Source of the DNA: Clostridiales bacterium
GTDB lineage: Bacteria; Bacillota; Clostridia; Oscillospirales; Oscillospiraceae
DNA: 64,000 nucleotides
Assembly: GCA_029265405.1 (NCBI GenBank)
Contig: JAJUJI010000011.1
Span: 43,311-107,310, forward strand
Direction of reading: 5' to 3'
The notes beneath the pieces are model-generated. The model had not been told where the DNA came from and did no database searches. It was given only the letters and a program-made list of their open reading frames with translations. Positions 17,240 through 25,776 of this stretch are shown here, in pieces. Numbering within the stretch: position 1 is the stretch's first letter; the number at the start of each line of letters is the position of its first letter. The position numbers and the translations under genes were made by a program.

Positions 17240-18655
17240 TCAGTTTTCCAGCAGCCTGCCCGTAAGGCTGTAGGTGTTGAAGCCCGTGATTTCGGCAAGG
17301 GCAAAGGAGCCTATAAGCTCCGGGCCGCCTTCGACATGCACGAGCCTTCCGCAAAGGGTGCGCGCCGTCAGGCGGCCCTCGGCATCGCCTATGCCGTCGA
17401 TGAGTATCCGGTGCCTTCTCCCCAAATGTGCGGCCTGCGTTTCAAGTGAAATCCTGTTCTGCAGCTCTATCAGCCTGTCGAAGCGCCTTTGCTTGTCCTC
17501 GCGGCTGAAGGGGTCGGACATCAAGGCCGCCGCGGTGCCGACACGCGGCGAATATATGAACGTAAAAAGCATATCGAAGCGGACGCGCTCGACCAGTCTC
17601 AGCGTGTCCTCGAATTCCTCGTCCGTTTCGGTGGGAAAGCCCACTATCACGTCGCTGGTGAGCGCTATGTCCGGCATGAGCAGGCGGGCCTTTTCCGTAA
17701 GCTTGCAGTAATAATCCGCGGTATAGCCTCTGTTCATTTCCCGGAGCACCCTGTCGTTGCCGGACTGGAAGGGAAGATGGATGTGGCGCTCCACCTTTTC
17801 GCATCTCGCCATGGTTTCAAAAAGACGGTCTGAGGCGTCCTTCGGATGGCTGGTCATAAAGCGGATTATGAACTCGCCGTCTATTTTGTTTATTTCCTCA
17901 AGCAGATAGGAAAAGTCGGCGTGTATATTTAAATCCTTTCCGTAGGAATTGACGTTTTGCCCCAGCAAATAAAGCTCCTTGTAGCCGGCCTCCACCGCCT
18001 CGCGGGCCTCCTTAATTACCGCCTCGGGACTTCTGCTGCGCTCCCTGCCCCGGACAAAGGGGACTACGCAGTAGGAGCAGAAATTGTCGCAGCCGCTCAT
18101 CACGGTAATCCAGGCCCTAACTTTTCCCGAGCGCAGCGCGGGCAAGCCCTCGTACAGCTCGCCGTCTATCTGCCTGGCCTCCACGAGCCTGCCCTTGTGC
18201 GGGCGCAGCGTCTTGTCAAGCAGCTCGGGAAAGCGCCAGAGCTCGTAAGGCCCGAAAATCAAGTCCACATGGGGATAAGACCGCTTCAGCTTTTCAAGCC
18301 GGTGCCTCTGCTGGACCATGCAGCCGCAAAGCGCGATTTTTTGCCCGGGCTTGGCCCTTTTCGTATGCGTCAGCGCGCCGACGTTGCCGAGCACGCGCAG
18401 CTCGGCATGCTCCCTTACGGCGCAGGTGTTTATTACGATGAGATCGGCATCGGCTTCGCTGGAGGTAAAGCCGTAGCCCATGCGCGCAAGCATGCCCCTT
18501 ATTTTCTCGCTGTCGGACTCGTTTTGCTGGCAGCCGTAGGTGTCCACGAAAGCCAGCGGCCGCTCCGGCAGGGCCGTGTTCCGCTCGCAAAGCAGGCGCA
18601 TTATCTCAAATTGGCGGTCAAGCTCCGCCTGTGAAACAGTTCTTATATTAGGCAA
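17240..18655 (-). CDS. miaB: tRNA-2-methylthio-N6-dimethylallyladenosine synthase MiaB
   Basis: A 471-residue radical-SAM methylthiotransferase acting on A37 of tRNAs. The UPF0004 domain contains DTYGCQQNESDSE and later conserved cysteines (INTCAVRE, LCGCMVQ). The SAM cluster motif is SGCDNFCSYCVVP, followed by VRGRE. A TRAM domain closes the protein. The start is TTG with an AAGGAGC site 7 bases upstream. It precedes mutS, a common order in Clostridia. Confidence 0.96.
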   Translation of the reverse strand: MPNIRTVSQAELDRQFEIMRLLCERNTALPERPLAFVDTYGCQQNESDSEKIRGMLARMGYGFTSSEADADLIVINTCAVREHAELRVLGNVGALTHTKRAKPGQKIALCGCMVQQRHRLEKLKRSYPHVDLIFGPYELWRFPELLDKTLRPHKGRLVEARQIDGELYEGLPALRSGKVRAWITVMSGCDNFCSYCVVPFVRGRERSRSPEAVIKEAREAVEAGYKELYLLGQNVNSYGKDLNIHADFSYLLEEINKIDGEFIIRFMTSHPKDASDRLFETMARCEKVERHIHLPFQSGNDRVLREMNRGYTADYYCKLTEKARLLMPDIALTSDVIVGFPTETDEEFEDTLRLVERVRFDMLFTFIYSPRVGTAAALMSDPFSREDKQRRFDRLIELQNRISLETQAAHLGRRHRILIDGIGDAEGRLTARTLCGRLVHVEGGPELIGSFALAEITGFNTYSLTGRLLEN

Positions 18656-18726
18656 CTCAAAAGCTCCTTAATGCTGAATACCGGAATAATATTTTAGCAT
18701 TTGGCATAAGGCTTGGCAACCGGTAT

Positions 18727-18755
18727 TTGACGTTATATTACAAGCGTTGTATAAT
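18727..18755 (+). promoter_or_regulatory. Sigma-A-type promoter of the alanine-racemase-like gene and mutL
   Basis: TTGACG (18727-18732) and a perfect TATAAT (18750-18755) have an ideal 17-base spacer, 36 bases before the GTG start of the next gene. It lies in the 135-base divergent region opposite miaB. Confidence 0.8.
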
Positions 18756-18790
18756 AAGCGCAAACGTAAAAATAAAGGAGGGTCGGCGTC

Positions 18791-19867
18791 GTGAAAGCTT
18801 TGGTGATTGAAAAGGCCGATGTAAAGGCGAATATTGCTGCCATACGGCGCAGGGCCGGAAGCGCTGAAATAACCGCCGATTTGAGCGGGGGCGGGCAGGG
18901 CATGGGCCTGGTGGGGGCTGCAAGGCTCCTGCGTGAGGAGGGCATACGCTCCTTTGCGGTCAGCGAAGCGGGCGACGCTGTCCAGCTTAGGAAGAACGGC
19001 TTTACGGAGGAGCGGATATTGCTGCTCCGCTCGGTTTCGGACGCTTATGAAATCAAAGCCATGCTGGAAAACGATGTGACGCTTACCGTGGGCTCCTATG
19101 ATGCCGGAATCGCGCTCAACGGCATGGCCGAGGAGGCCGGCATGGTCGCCGAAGCGCGCATCAGTATAGACACGGGGCTGGGCCATTACGGCTTCCTGCC
19201 GGACGAAAAAGACAAGGTGCTTAAGCTTTACAGGCACATGGCCAACCTTGCGATAAGCGGGCTATATACCCGCCTTTCGTATGCCGGAGGCAGGGAAGCG
19301 GCGGAAAAGCGCCATGCGGCTTTCATATCCCTGGTCGATGCGCTGCGCTCGGAGGGGATAGACCCGGGAACCATATGCGTCATGGGTTCGGAAGCGCTGT
19401 TCAACTGCGACCTGGGGCAGCAGGCGGAGGTTTGCGTAGGCTCCGCCATAATAGGAAGGACCAATGCGCCGGCGGAAAGCGGGCTGGTCAGGGTCGGGCA
19501 TATTGAAGCCTCCCTGGAGGAAATGCGCTGGCTGCCGAAAGGAAGCTTAGCCGGCTCCGGAGCGGCCGCAAGGCTGAAAAGGCCGACTCTGACGGCGACG
19601 CTTGACGTGGGCTGGTACAACGGCACGGCCGCCGCGCCGAGCAGCCGCACCGAGCCCCTTTTCCGGCGCATAAGGGCCGCTCTGAGGGGCGGGAGCGCAG
19701 GCGAGCCGGAAATATGCGTAAACGGGAAAAAAGCGCGGGTGCTGGGTCGGGCGGGAATGACGTCCATGGCCTTAAACGTCACCAAGTGCCAGTGCAAGGC
19801 GGGGGATGTCGCGATGATCAAGGCCGATCCGCGCATGGTGAGGGGCCTCCTCGTGGACTTCAGGTAA
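18791..19867 (+). CDS. Alanine-racemase-fold protein lacking the catalytic lysine and tyrosine
   Basis: A 358-residue protein aligned by eye with alanine racemase throughout: the N-terminal barrel, IDTGLGHYGF (IDTGMxRxGF in enzymes) and a C-terminal beta domain with VLGRAGMTSMALNVT. The usual PLP lysine segment VKADAYGHG reads ITADLSGGG here, with T28 in place of lysine. The usual catalytic tyrosine segment VGYxDG reads VGWYNG, so the tyrosine position is shifted or lost. The arginine of IDTGMxR is a histidine. It is therefore unlikely to be an active racemase, but the frame is intact and the promoter and AAGGAGG site are strong. GTG start. It is 15 bases from mutL and probably cotranscribed with it. 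Role unknown. Confidence 0.75.
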   Translation: MKALVIEKADVKANIAAIRRRAGSAEITADLSGGGQGMGLVGAARLLREEGIRSFAVSEAGDAVQLRKNGFTEERILLLRSVSDAYEIKAMLENDVTLTVGSYDAGIALNGMAEEAGMVAEARISIDTGLGHYGFLPDEKDKVLKLYRHMANLAISGLYTRLSYAGGREAAEKRHAAFISLVDALRSEGIDPGTICVMGSEALFNCDLGQQAEVCVGSAIIGRTNAPAESGLVRVGHIEASLEEMRWLPKGSLAGSGAAARLKRPTLTATLDVGWYNGTAAAPSSRTEPLFRRIRAALRGGSAGEPEICVNGKKARVLGRAGMTSMALNVTKCQCKAGDVAMIKADPRMVRGLLVDFR

Positions 19868-19882
19868 AAAAGAGAGTGACGG

Positions 19883-21787
19883 ATGAACAGGATATGCAAG
19901 CTGCCGCCGCATGTGGCGGACCTTATAGCGGCCGGCGAGGTGGTCGAGCGCCCGGCCTCCGTCGTCAAGGAGCTGATGGAAAATTCCATCGACGCCGGAG
20001 CTTCAGCGATAACCGTAGAGATACAGCGGGGCGGCATGAGCTATATTCGCATAACGGACAACGGAATGGGCATGTCGCCGGAGGACGCTTCGGCCGCCTT
20101 TCAGCGCCACGCCACAAGCAAGCTCAAGGACGAGCGGGGACTTGAGGCGATAAGGACGCTCGGCTTCAGGGGAGAGGCTCTGGCCGCCATAGCCGCGGTG
20201 TCCAGGGTGCAGCTCCTGACCCGTGAAAAAGGCTCTCTGGAGGGTACTTCCCTGCATATGGAGGCGGGAGCGGAGCTCAATAAGGAGCCCGCCGGCTGCC
20301 CCGAGGGCACGACTATTATTGTGCGGGATCTCTTTTTCAATACTCCCGCCCGCCTGAAATTCATGAAAAAGGACGCCGCCGAGGGCGCGGGAGTGTCAGC
20401 AGCGGTTATACGCTGCGCCCTGAGCCGCCCGGAGGTGTCCGTACGTTTTATCAGGGAAGGCAGGGAGGAATTCCAGACCGCCGGGGACGGCGATATACGC
20501 TCCTGCGCCTACGCTCTGCTCGGAAGGGACTTTGCCAAAACCATGCTCATGGCCGAAAGCTCCGGAGAGGGGCTGAGCGTTACGGGTTATGTTTCGCCTC
20601 CCTCCGCCGCCCGCGGAAACAGGAGCGGCCAGTATTTTTTCGTCAACGGCAGATTCGTCAAGTCGCAGCTGCTTCAGACAGCCCTTGAGCAGGCCTTCAG
20701 GAACTCGCTTTTCACCGGGCGGTACCCCGCCTGCGTTTTGTATATCGACATCAAGCACAGCGCGGTGGACGTAAACGTGCATCCGGCTAAAACCGAAATA
20801 AAATTCATGCAGGAAAAGCCTGTGTTCGACGCGGTGTACAGGGCCGCGCTTTCCGCGCTGAGCTCCGAGAACGAAGCGCCGGAGCTCAGGCTGGCCGCAA
20901 GCGGAGCGAAGCGCGCGGAAGCCTCCCGCCAGCAGGAAGCCGTCAGGCTTGAGCCCGGGCCTTGCAGGCGGAGCGGCGCCGAAAAGGCCGAGTCCGCTCC
21001 GAAAGCCGCCCATGCGGAAACGGCGAAAAAACCGGAGCGGTCGCCGGCCGACATGCCGGAGATAGTCGAGCAGCTGGTGTTCAGCCAGCCTGTTTTGGCG
21101 TACAGGGACAGATGGGGAACCGGTACGGAGGAAGAAAAGGCCGCAACCGAGAAGGCCGAGCAAGCCGCGCCAAGCCCGGAACGCCCGGAAACCGCCGCTG
21201 AGAAGGAAAAGCCTGAGGAGCTTCCGTCTTACAGGATAGTTGGCGAGGTCTTCGGCGGCTACATAGTCGTAGAATCGGGTCCGGAGGTCATATTTATTGA
21301 CAAGCATGCGGCCCATGAGAGGCTGCTTTTTGACAGGCTGAAATCGCAGGAGAGGGAGACCATGTCCCAGCTTCTCCTATCCCCGGTCATAGCCGAGCCG
21401 GGAAGGGAGGAGGCCGAGCTTTTGCTGGCCAACGCCGAGCTGCTGGACAGTCTCGGCTTTGAAATAGAGGATTTCGGCGGAGGGGCTCTCATGCTGCGCA
21501 GGCTCCCGGCCGACATTGATGCCGGCGGCGTCTCGGCCCTGCTTTCGGAAATCGGAGAGGCGCTGCGGCTTGGGGGACGGCCCGGAGGCCTTGGCAGGGA
21601 GGACGAGATACTTGCCGCGGTGGCCTGCAAGGCGGCGATCAAAGCCGGCAAGGGCTCCGATCCGCTTGAATGGCGGCCTGTGGTGGAAGCCGTCCTAACC
21701 GGCAGGGTTAAATACTGCCCGCACGGAAGGCCGGTCACGATGAGGCTTGCAAAAAGGCAGCTTGATAAAAATTTCAAACGGGAATGA
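19883..21787 (+). CDS. mutL: DNA mismatch repair protein MutL
   Basis: A 634-residue GHKL ATPase and latent endonuclease. The N-terminus shows IAAGEVVERPASVVKELMENSIDAG, DNGMGM, RHATSK and GFRGEAL (ATP-lid motifs). A Pro/Glu/Ala-rich linker covers about 340-430. The C-terminal domain holds the nuclease metal motif DKHAAHERLLFD (near 472), where the last acidic position is Asp in place of the usual Glu, plus ACKAAIKAG and CPHGRP. These motifs fit the endonuclease-type MutL of Bacillota, which nicks DNA in place of MutH. A terminator follows directly. Confidence 0.96.
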   Translation: MNRICKLPPHVADLIAAGEVVERPASVVKELMENSIDAGASAITVEIQRGGMSYIRITDNGMGMSPEDASAAFQRHATSKLKDERGLEAIRTLGFRGEALAAIAAVSRVQLLTREKGSLEGTSLHMEAGAELNKEPAGCPEGTTIIVRDLFFNTPARLKFMKKDAAEGAGVSAAVIRCALSRPEVSVRFIREGREEFQTAGDGDIRSCAYALLGRDFAKTMLMAESSGEGLSVTGYVSPPSAARGNRSGQYFFVNGRFVKSQLLQTALEQAFRNSLFTGRYPACVLYIDIKHSAVDVNVHPAKTEIKFMQEKPVFDAVYRAALSALSSENEAPELRLAASGAKRAEASRQQEAVRLEPGPCRRSGAEKAESAPKAAHAETAKKPERSPADMPEIVEQLVFSQPVLAYRDRWGTGTEEEKAATEKAEQAAPSPERPETAAEKEKPEELPSYRIVGEVFGGYIVVESGPEVIFIDKHAAHERLLFDRLKSQERETMSQLLLSPVIAEPGREEAELLLANAELLDSLGFEIEDFGGGALMLRRLPADIDAGGVSALLSEIGEALRLGGRPGGLGREDEILAAVACKAAIKAGKGSDPLEWRPVVEAVLTGRVKYCPHGRPVTMRLAKRQLDKNFKRE

Positions 21788-21790
21788 GAA

Positions 21791-21836
21791 AAAGCTTGCG
21801 GTCTAGGGAACGTACCCCGCCGCAAGCTTTGTTTTT
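21791..21836. terminator. Bidirectional intrinsic terminator after mutL
   Basis: An 11-bp stem (21791-21801 with 21820-21830) is followed by GTTTTTTCTT on the plus strand and preceded by an A run, so it can also stop the convergent cupin operon. Confidence 0.85.
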
Positions 21837-21838
21837 TC

Positions 21839-22708
21839 TTATCGATCGAAAGAGCTGTTAAGATCCTTGTTGTAGTTCCCGCTGTTGCCTCCGGAAAAGT
21901 GTATGACAGGCTTTTCCAGCCTGTGCACCAAAAGAGGGCTGTGGGGCACGCCCCTCGGGACGAAGATCAGGCAGCTTTTTGTGACGAAAATTTGCTCATC
22001 GCCTATCCGGAAGCTTATTTCCCCGTTCAGCTCCTCGGGCCGTTCGGGATCGCTGCCTATGAAAGCTATAAATTCGTCCAAATCCTCGTGGGTATGGGTT
22101 TCGGGGCCCGTATCGTTTGTAGTATGGAACCAGATCGCCTCGGTATAGGGAGCGCCCTTGAGCTTTGCAGAATCTATCCACAAAAGGAAGGTAAGGAAGC
22201 CTTCGGGAGCCTCGGGTATCCTGCCGTCCACAGGGTCGTATTTGACGATTCTGTTTTTTGAGTACGTGCCGGCCGGGGCCGCAGCTTGCGCCGGCTCCTC
22301 GCTGTAAAAACCGCTGCCGACGTGAACGACATGGTGGAAAAAGGGCCTTGTCATTCCCTTGACGGATGCAAACCCGTGGGCAGCCCCGGCGGGAACGAAA
22401 ACAAAGCTCGTTTCGCTGAAAACCAGGCGGTCGTTTTCTATCCGGAAGTCAACCTCGGCGTTAAGGCTTTCGTGGTCGCCGGGGTCGCCGCCGATGAATA
22501 TGTGCAGCTCGTCCGAAGCGTGCCTGACGAGGCCTTCGGCGTTAAAATCCCGAACAATCCATCCGGAGCAGCCGTACATGGCGCCCGGAACCGCGCCGCC
22601 GTCCATGCAGACCGAGACTTTTTTCGCGCCGTCCGGAATCAAATCGCAGCGGCAGCTTGTCTGGCGGCATGAGCCGCCTTGCGCAAAATACTGGATATAT
22701 CGCGGCAT
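21839..22708 (-). CDS. Two-domain cupin protein
   Basis: A 289-residue bicupin. Both halves carry a cupin-like histidine/acid pattern: HASDELHIFIGG with FVPAGAAHGF in the first, and ETHTHEDLDEFIAFIG with FVPRGVPHSP in the second. An Ala/Pro linker joins them near residue 140. The N-terminus contains a Cys cluster (CRQTSCRC) that could bind metal. Related single-cupin proteins lie just upstream in the same operon, so the four cupin folds probably arose by duplication. Cupins of this kind may be dioxygenases, isomerases or sugar/aromatic-binding proteins. No substrate can be read from the sequence. The ribosome site is GGGGAGG. Confidence 0.75.
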   Translation of the reverse strand: MPRYIQYFAQGGSCRQTSCRCDLIPDGAKKVSVCMDGGAVPGAMYGCSGWIVRDFNAEGLVRHASDELHIFIGGDPGDHESLNAEVDFRIENDRLVFSETSFVFVPAGAAHGFASVKGMTRPFFHHVVHVGSGFYSEEPAQAAAPAGTYSKNRIVKYDPVDGRIPEAPEGFLTFLLWIDSAKLKGAPYTEAIWFHTTNDTGPETHTHEDLDEFIAFIGSDPERPEELNGEISFRIGDEQIFVTKSCLIFVPRGVPHSPLLVHRLEKPVIHFSGGNSGNYNKDLNSSFDR

Positions 22709-22731
22709 CCCGAAACCTCCCCTTGGCAGCG

Positions 22732-23295
22732 TCAGGCTTCCTTCTTTGCGGCCTTAGCCATTTCCTTAAAGCATCTTCCGCAGTAAGAGCATTTCTTCGA
22801 GGGGTCCTTTACGCAGATGGATATGCCGTCCCCCAAAAATTCGAACATTTTGCTGCCGTCTGCGCGCTTGCCGACCAGGGTTTTGCCCCAGGTCCCGCTC
22901 TTGTATACGGATTGCCAGAGTATGGGCTTGTTTACTATGCGGAAATTTATGGGGCAGTGCCAGAGGTTTGGCGGAATGCGGACGATGACGGGCTTGTTTA
23001 CTGTGAAGGACTGCATATGCTCGGCGTCCTCGCCCAGCATTATGTCAAACTCCGCGTCAAAGTCCCATATGTCGGGCACATTGGCCCCGACTATCACAAA
23101 AAATTCCTCCACGCCGTGATGGCAGTGGGGTATCTCCATAAAGGTAGGGCCGGCTATGGTCTGGAAGCCGCAGTGGTAATTTGCGCCGGGCATGCAGGCC
23201 TCGCCCCTGAAATAGGCCTGCGGAGAAGGGCACCAGGCGCCCCATTCTGTATATTCCGGCTGCAATTCATGCACAAGATGATCGTATCTGCCCAT
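22732..23295 (-). CDS. Single-domain cupin with a C-terminal cysteine motif
   Basis: A 187-residue cupin. Metal-ligand candidates are IPHCHHGVEEFF and IPPNLWHCP. After the barrel a 30-residue tail contains CSYCGRC, a small zinc or Fe-S site candidate absent from the neighbouring paralogue. Its ATG overlaps the stop of the next upstream cupin gene (TGATG), which suggests translational coupling. It shares the DFDAEFDxMLGED segment and the xPPNxWHxP motif with the 23295-23789 product. Function unknown. Confidence 0.75.
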   Translation of the reverse strand: MGRYDHLVHELQPEYTEWGAWCPSPQAYFRGEACMPGANYHCGFQTIAGPTFMEIPHCHHGVEEFFVIVGANVPDIWDFDAEFDIMLGEDAEHMQSFTVNKPVIVRIPPNLWHCPINFRIVNKPILWQSVYKSGTWGKTLVGKRADGSKMFEFLGDGISICVKDPSKKCSYCGRCFKEMAKAAKKEA

Positions 23296-23789
23296 CAGTT
23301 GTCGCCTCCGTCAAATATGTAGTAAGCCTTGCCTTCAGAGTCGAAGCGGCGCTTTATTTTGCCGGGCCTGCCGGCAAACATCGGATCCTGCATGAATACG
23401 GGCCTGCCCACTCTTTTAAACACGATGGGCCCGTGCCACATGTTCGGCGGCACCCTGATCACCGTCGGCTTGGTGACGACGATCTTTTCCATATCGTCCG
23501 GATCCTCGCCCATATAAAATTCGATTTCCGCGTCGAAGCCGAAGGTGTCCGGAAGCTTGTGGTCCAAAAAGACGTAGTATTGCTCCTCCCTATGATAGTG
23601 CGGCTCCTCCTCGTAAACGACGGGCGCCTTTATCACCTGGAAGCCCATGCGGAACTGGGAGCCGGGTATATCCTCCTCCCCCTTGAAGTAGCCGTAGGGC
23701 TCCGCGCGCCATTGGGCCGGCTCCGTCCTTTCAGGCTGGATTTCCAGAAACAGCTTTGTGTAAGGGCCGTACTTTCCGTTCTCCGCCAT
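23295..23789 (-). CDS. Single-domain cupin, first gene of the cupin operon
   Basis: A 164-residue cupin with EPHYHREEQYYVF and VPPNMWHGPIVF as the metal-binding motifs. It is a clear paralogue of the next gene. A strong GGAAAGGAGA site precedes the ATG. The promoter lies in the last codons of the neighbouring thioesterase gene, so the cupins form their own transcription unit. Confidence 0.75.
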   Translation of the reverse strand: MAENGKYGPYTKLFLEIQPERTEPAQWRAEPYGYFKGEEDIPGSQFRMGFQVIKAPVVYEEEPHYHREEQYYVFLDHKLPDTFGFDAEIEFYMGEDPDDMEKIVVTKPTVIRVPPNMWHGPIVFKRVGRPVFMQDPMFAGRPGKIKRRFDSEGKAYYIFDGGDN

Positions 23790-23824
23790 ATTTATCTCCT
23801 TTCCGTTTTTTGCTTGATGCTTGA

Positions 23825-23853
23825 ATTATATCACTTGCGATTTAAACATACAA
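23825..23853 (-). promoter_or_regulatory. Promoter of the three-gene cupin operon
   Basis: On the minus strand TTGTAT (23848-23853) and TATAAT (23825-23830) have a 17-base spacer. The -35 box lies inside the 3' end of the thioesterase gene. Confidence 0.65.
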
Positions 23854-24582
23854 GGCATGCAGGGCAAATATGCTTTTTCCGCTTTCGCCTTCTTCAATGC
23901 CTCTTAGGTAATATTCGCCTTCCATAAGGCTGCTTTCAAGCCTTACGGCGGTACCCGTAACGGCTTCGGAAAGGAAATTAATTTGCAGGCTCTTTACGGT
24001 CCTGGCTTTGTGGAAGTCCGCGTCCAGGCAATGCAGCCAGTCGTCGGCCCAATCGAGATACCTGCTGTTGTTCATATGGCCGTTCATGTCCGTTTCACTG
24101 TAGAGGACGGCGCGTCTGCCTGCGCTGACGGGGCTTGGGCAGAGCACGGCCGACGGAAGGGGCAGCTCGCCTCCTGTAGTGAAGCCCTTTACGTAAATGC
24201 CGTTATTCTTTGGAATTACCGGGGCCCTCTTATCGCAGTCCATCAGCGCCCAAAGCGAGCTGGCGCGGGCCAGAGCCTCGCCCTCCGCGCTCTCGAGCAG
24301 GTAATGGCGGGGGAAAAGGACGTTGCCCATTTTACCCGGCCAGGTTTTCAGAACTACATCCTCGCCGTATTCCGGAACGCGGTCAAACTCCAGCCTGACC
24401 TTGGATACTATCCATAAAAAGCCTCTGTCCAGCGTCGCCGCCCTCCCCGCGCCCAGAGCTTCGGCGTGGACCACTGAAAGGTCCTGAAACATGCGGAACA
24501 GGACGGATAGCCTGAGCCGGCGGAACCTGTCCACATCCGACAGCATGAGGCGGTAGGGCCTGCTTAATATCTCATTTGCCAT
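23842..24582 (-). CDS. Acyl-ACP thioesterase
   Basis: A 246-residue protein with two hot-dog folds in tandem, as in the bacterial FatA/FatB-like family that releases free fatty acids from acyl-carrier protein. Visible features are the N-terminal SRPYRLMLSDVDRFRRLRLSVL strand-helix region (shown here in part), an RGFLWIVSKVRLEF segment, and in the second domain DMNGHMNNSRYLDWADDWL, whose Asn-His-containing loop carries the active site. The nearest ribosome site, GGGAGG, is about 14 bases before the ATG. It lies beside an SGNH hydrolase, in keeping with acyl-group metabolism. Confidence 0.85.
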   Translation of the reverse strand: MANEILSRPYRLMLSDVDRFRRLRLSVLFRMFQDLSVVHAEALGAGRAATLDRGFLWIVSKVRLEFDRVPEYGEDVVLKTWPGKMGNVLFPRHYLLESAEGEALARASSLWALMDCDKRAPVIPKNNGIYVKGFTTGGELPLPSAVLCPSPVSAGRRAVLYSETDMNGHMNNSRYLDWADDWLHCLDADFHKARTVKSLQINFLSEAVTGTAVRLESSLMEGEYYLRGIEEGESGKSIFALHALYV

Positions 24583-24618
24583 TAGCGCCTATGCGCCTCC
24601 CGTTGTTGATATGATTTT

Positions 24619-25374
24619 TCATACAAGACGGTTTATCGCTTCGGCCAGCAGCCGGGCCGAAAGGCTGTTGAAGTGGCAGCCGTCCACAGTCAGCTCGAGC
24701 CCCCGCTTTTTCGACAGCCAATCCTTGCTGGAAGGGCAAAGCAGCATAAATGCGGCGTCCAAAACCCTGAGCAGGCCCGTGCGGCCCCAGGAATGCCTGC
24801 CGAGGCTTTCCGGAGGGCCGGCGGCTTCCGTTTGGAGCGAAAACAGGTCTATAAAGGGCAGGCCGTGTTTTTCCGCCAAAGCTTTTATCGCCGCGCTGTA
24901 TTCCATATACGGCCCGGCCTCGGCGCCCCTGATCTGAAGACAGGGCAAGCCGACCAGAACGGCCTTCTTTCCGCGGCTCTCCAGCAGCCTGAGCATGGCC
25001 TCGTATTCGGCTGCAAATTGCAGGATGTCCGTCCTGCATTTTTTTATGCTGACCTGAGGCTTCATAACAAGCCGCCAGACGGGGGAGAGGCCGCAGAGAA
25101 ATGGCTTCAATATGTCGTTTACGCCTATGAATATCACGTATGCTTTCGCTTCGCGGTATTTTGGGCTATCGATATATCTTTTCAGCCTTTTATGGGCGCC
25201 GCAGACCGTATCGCCGTTTACGCCCTTGTTTACCGCCTTTAAATCGGGCCGCAAAAAGGATATGTATGAATACCCCGCGCTGCCGAAGGTAAGACTGTCT
25301 CCAAGACAAAGGAGCATTTCGCACCGTCCTAAAAGCTCGCTTTTGAGCCGTTGTTCTTTATTTTCACGCATCAT
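24619..25374 (-). CDS. SGNH/GDSL-type hydrolase
   Basis: An esterase/lipase-like protein of about 251 residues. Block I is LCLGDSLTFGSAGYSY with the catalytic serine, the block III-like segment is FIGVNDILKPF, and the C-terminal Asp-His pair lies in TVDGCHFNS. I placed the start at the internal ATG pair near 25374, because GDSL proteins begin shortly before block I and an AAGG-like site lies upstream. The frame is open to an ATG at 25500, but that codon coincides with the likely transcription start. Substrate unknown. Confidence 0.75.
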   Translation of the reverse strand: MMRENKEQRLKSELLGRCEMLLCLGDSLTFGSAGYSYISFLRPDLKAVNKGVNGDTVCGAHKRLKRYIDSPKYREAKAYVIFIGVNDILKPFLCGLSPVWRLVMKPQVSIKKCRTDILQFAAEYEAMLRLLESRGKKAVLVGLPCLQIRGAEAGPYMEYSAAIKALAEKHGLPFIDLFSLQTEAAGPPESLGRHSWGRTGLLRVLDAAFMLLCPSSKDWLSKKRGLELTVDGCHFNSLSARLLAEAINRLV

Positions 25375-25507
25375 AAGGCCTTGTAAATGCTGCGGCGCAT
25401 GCGTGGCGGCCCGAGCTTTTTGAAAGAAGCGAAAGCAAAGGCTTATAGAACAGGCCAAATTCGCATTGACCGCCATAGGGCATATCGAATAGGGATGCAT
25501 TATGACA

Positions 25508-25536
25508 ATTATATAATATGCATATTATTATAACAA
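25508..25536 (-). promoter_or_regulatory. Promoter with a palindromic spacer, upstream of the SGNH hydrolase
   Basis: On the minus strand TTGTTA (25531-25536) and TATAAT (25508-25513) are 17 bases apart. The spacer is almost entirely a 16-bp palindrome, ATAATATGCATATTAT (25513-25528), a plausible repressor operator. Confidence 0.55.
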
Positions 25537-25776
25537 GCCAAAACTTATGAAGCCTTGGCCGGAACGGTAAATACAGGCGGGCGCTTTCAGAAGGGCAGAT
25601 TATAATGCGGCCTTAATTCTTTTTTAGCATATAGCTCAAATCCGGCTTGAATATGTCAGCGTCAAAGTCTATAATCATAGCAACAGACAGCGGAGTCGTT
25701 TAGCCGCTATCGCCGCCCGGCTCGGCGCAAGGCGGCATACGGCGCTTAGAGCGCAAAAATAATACGGAGGTTGCAA

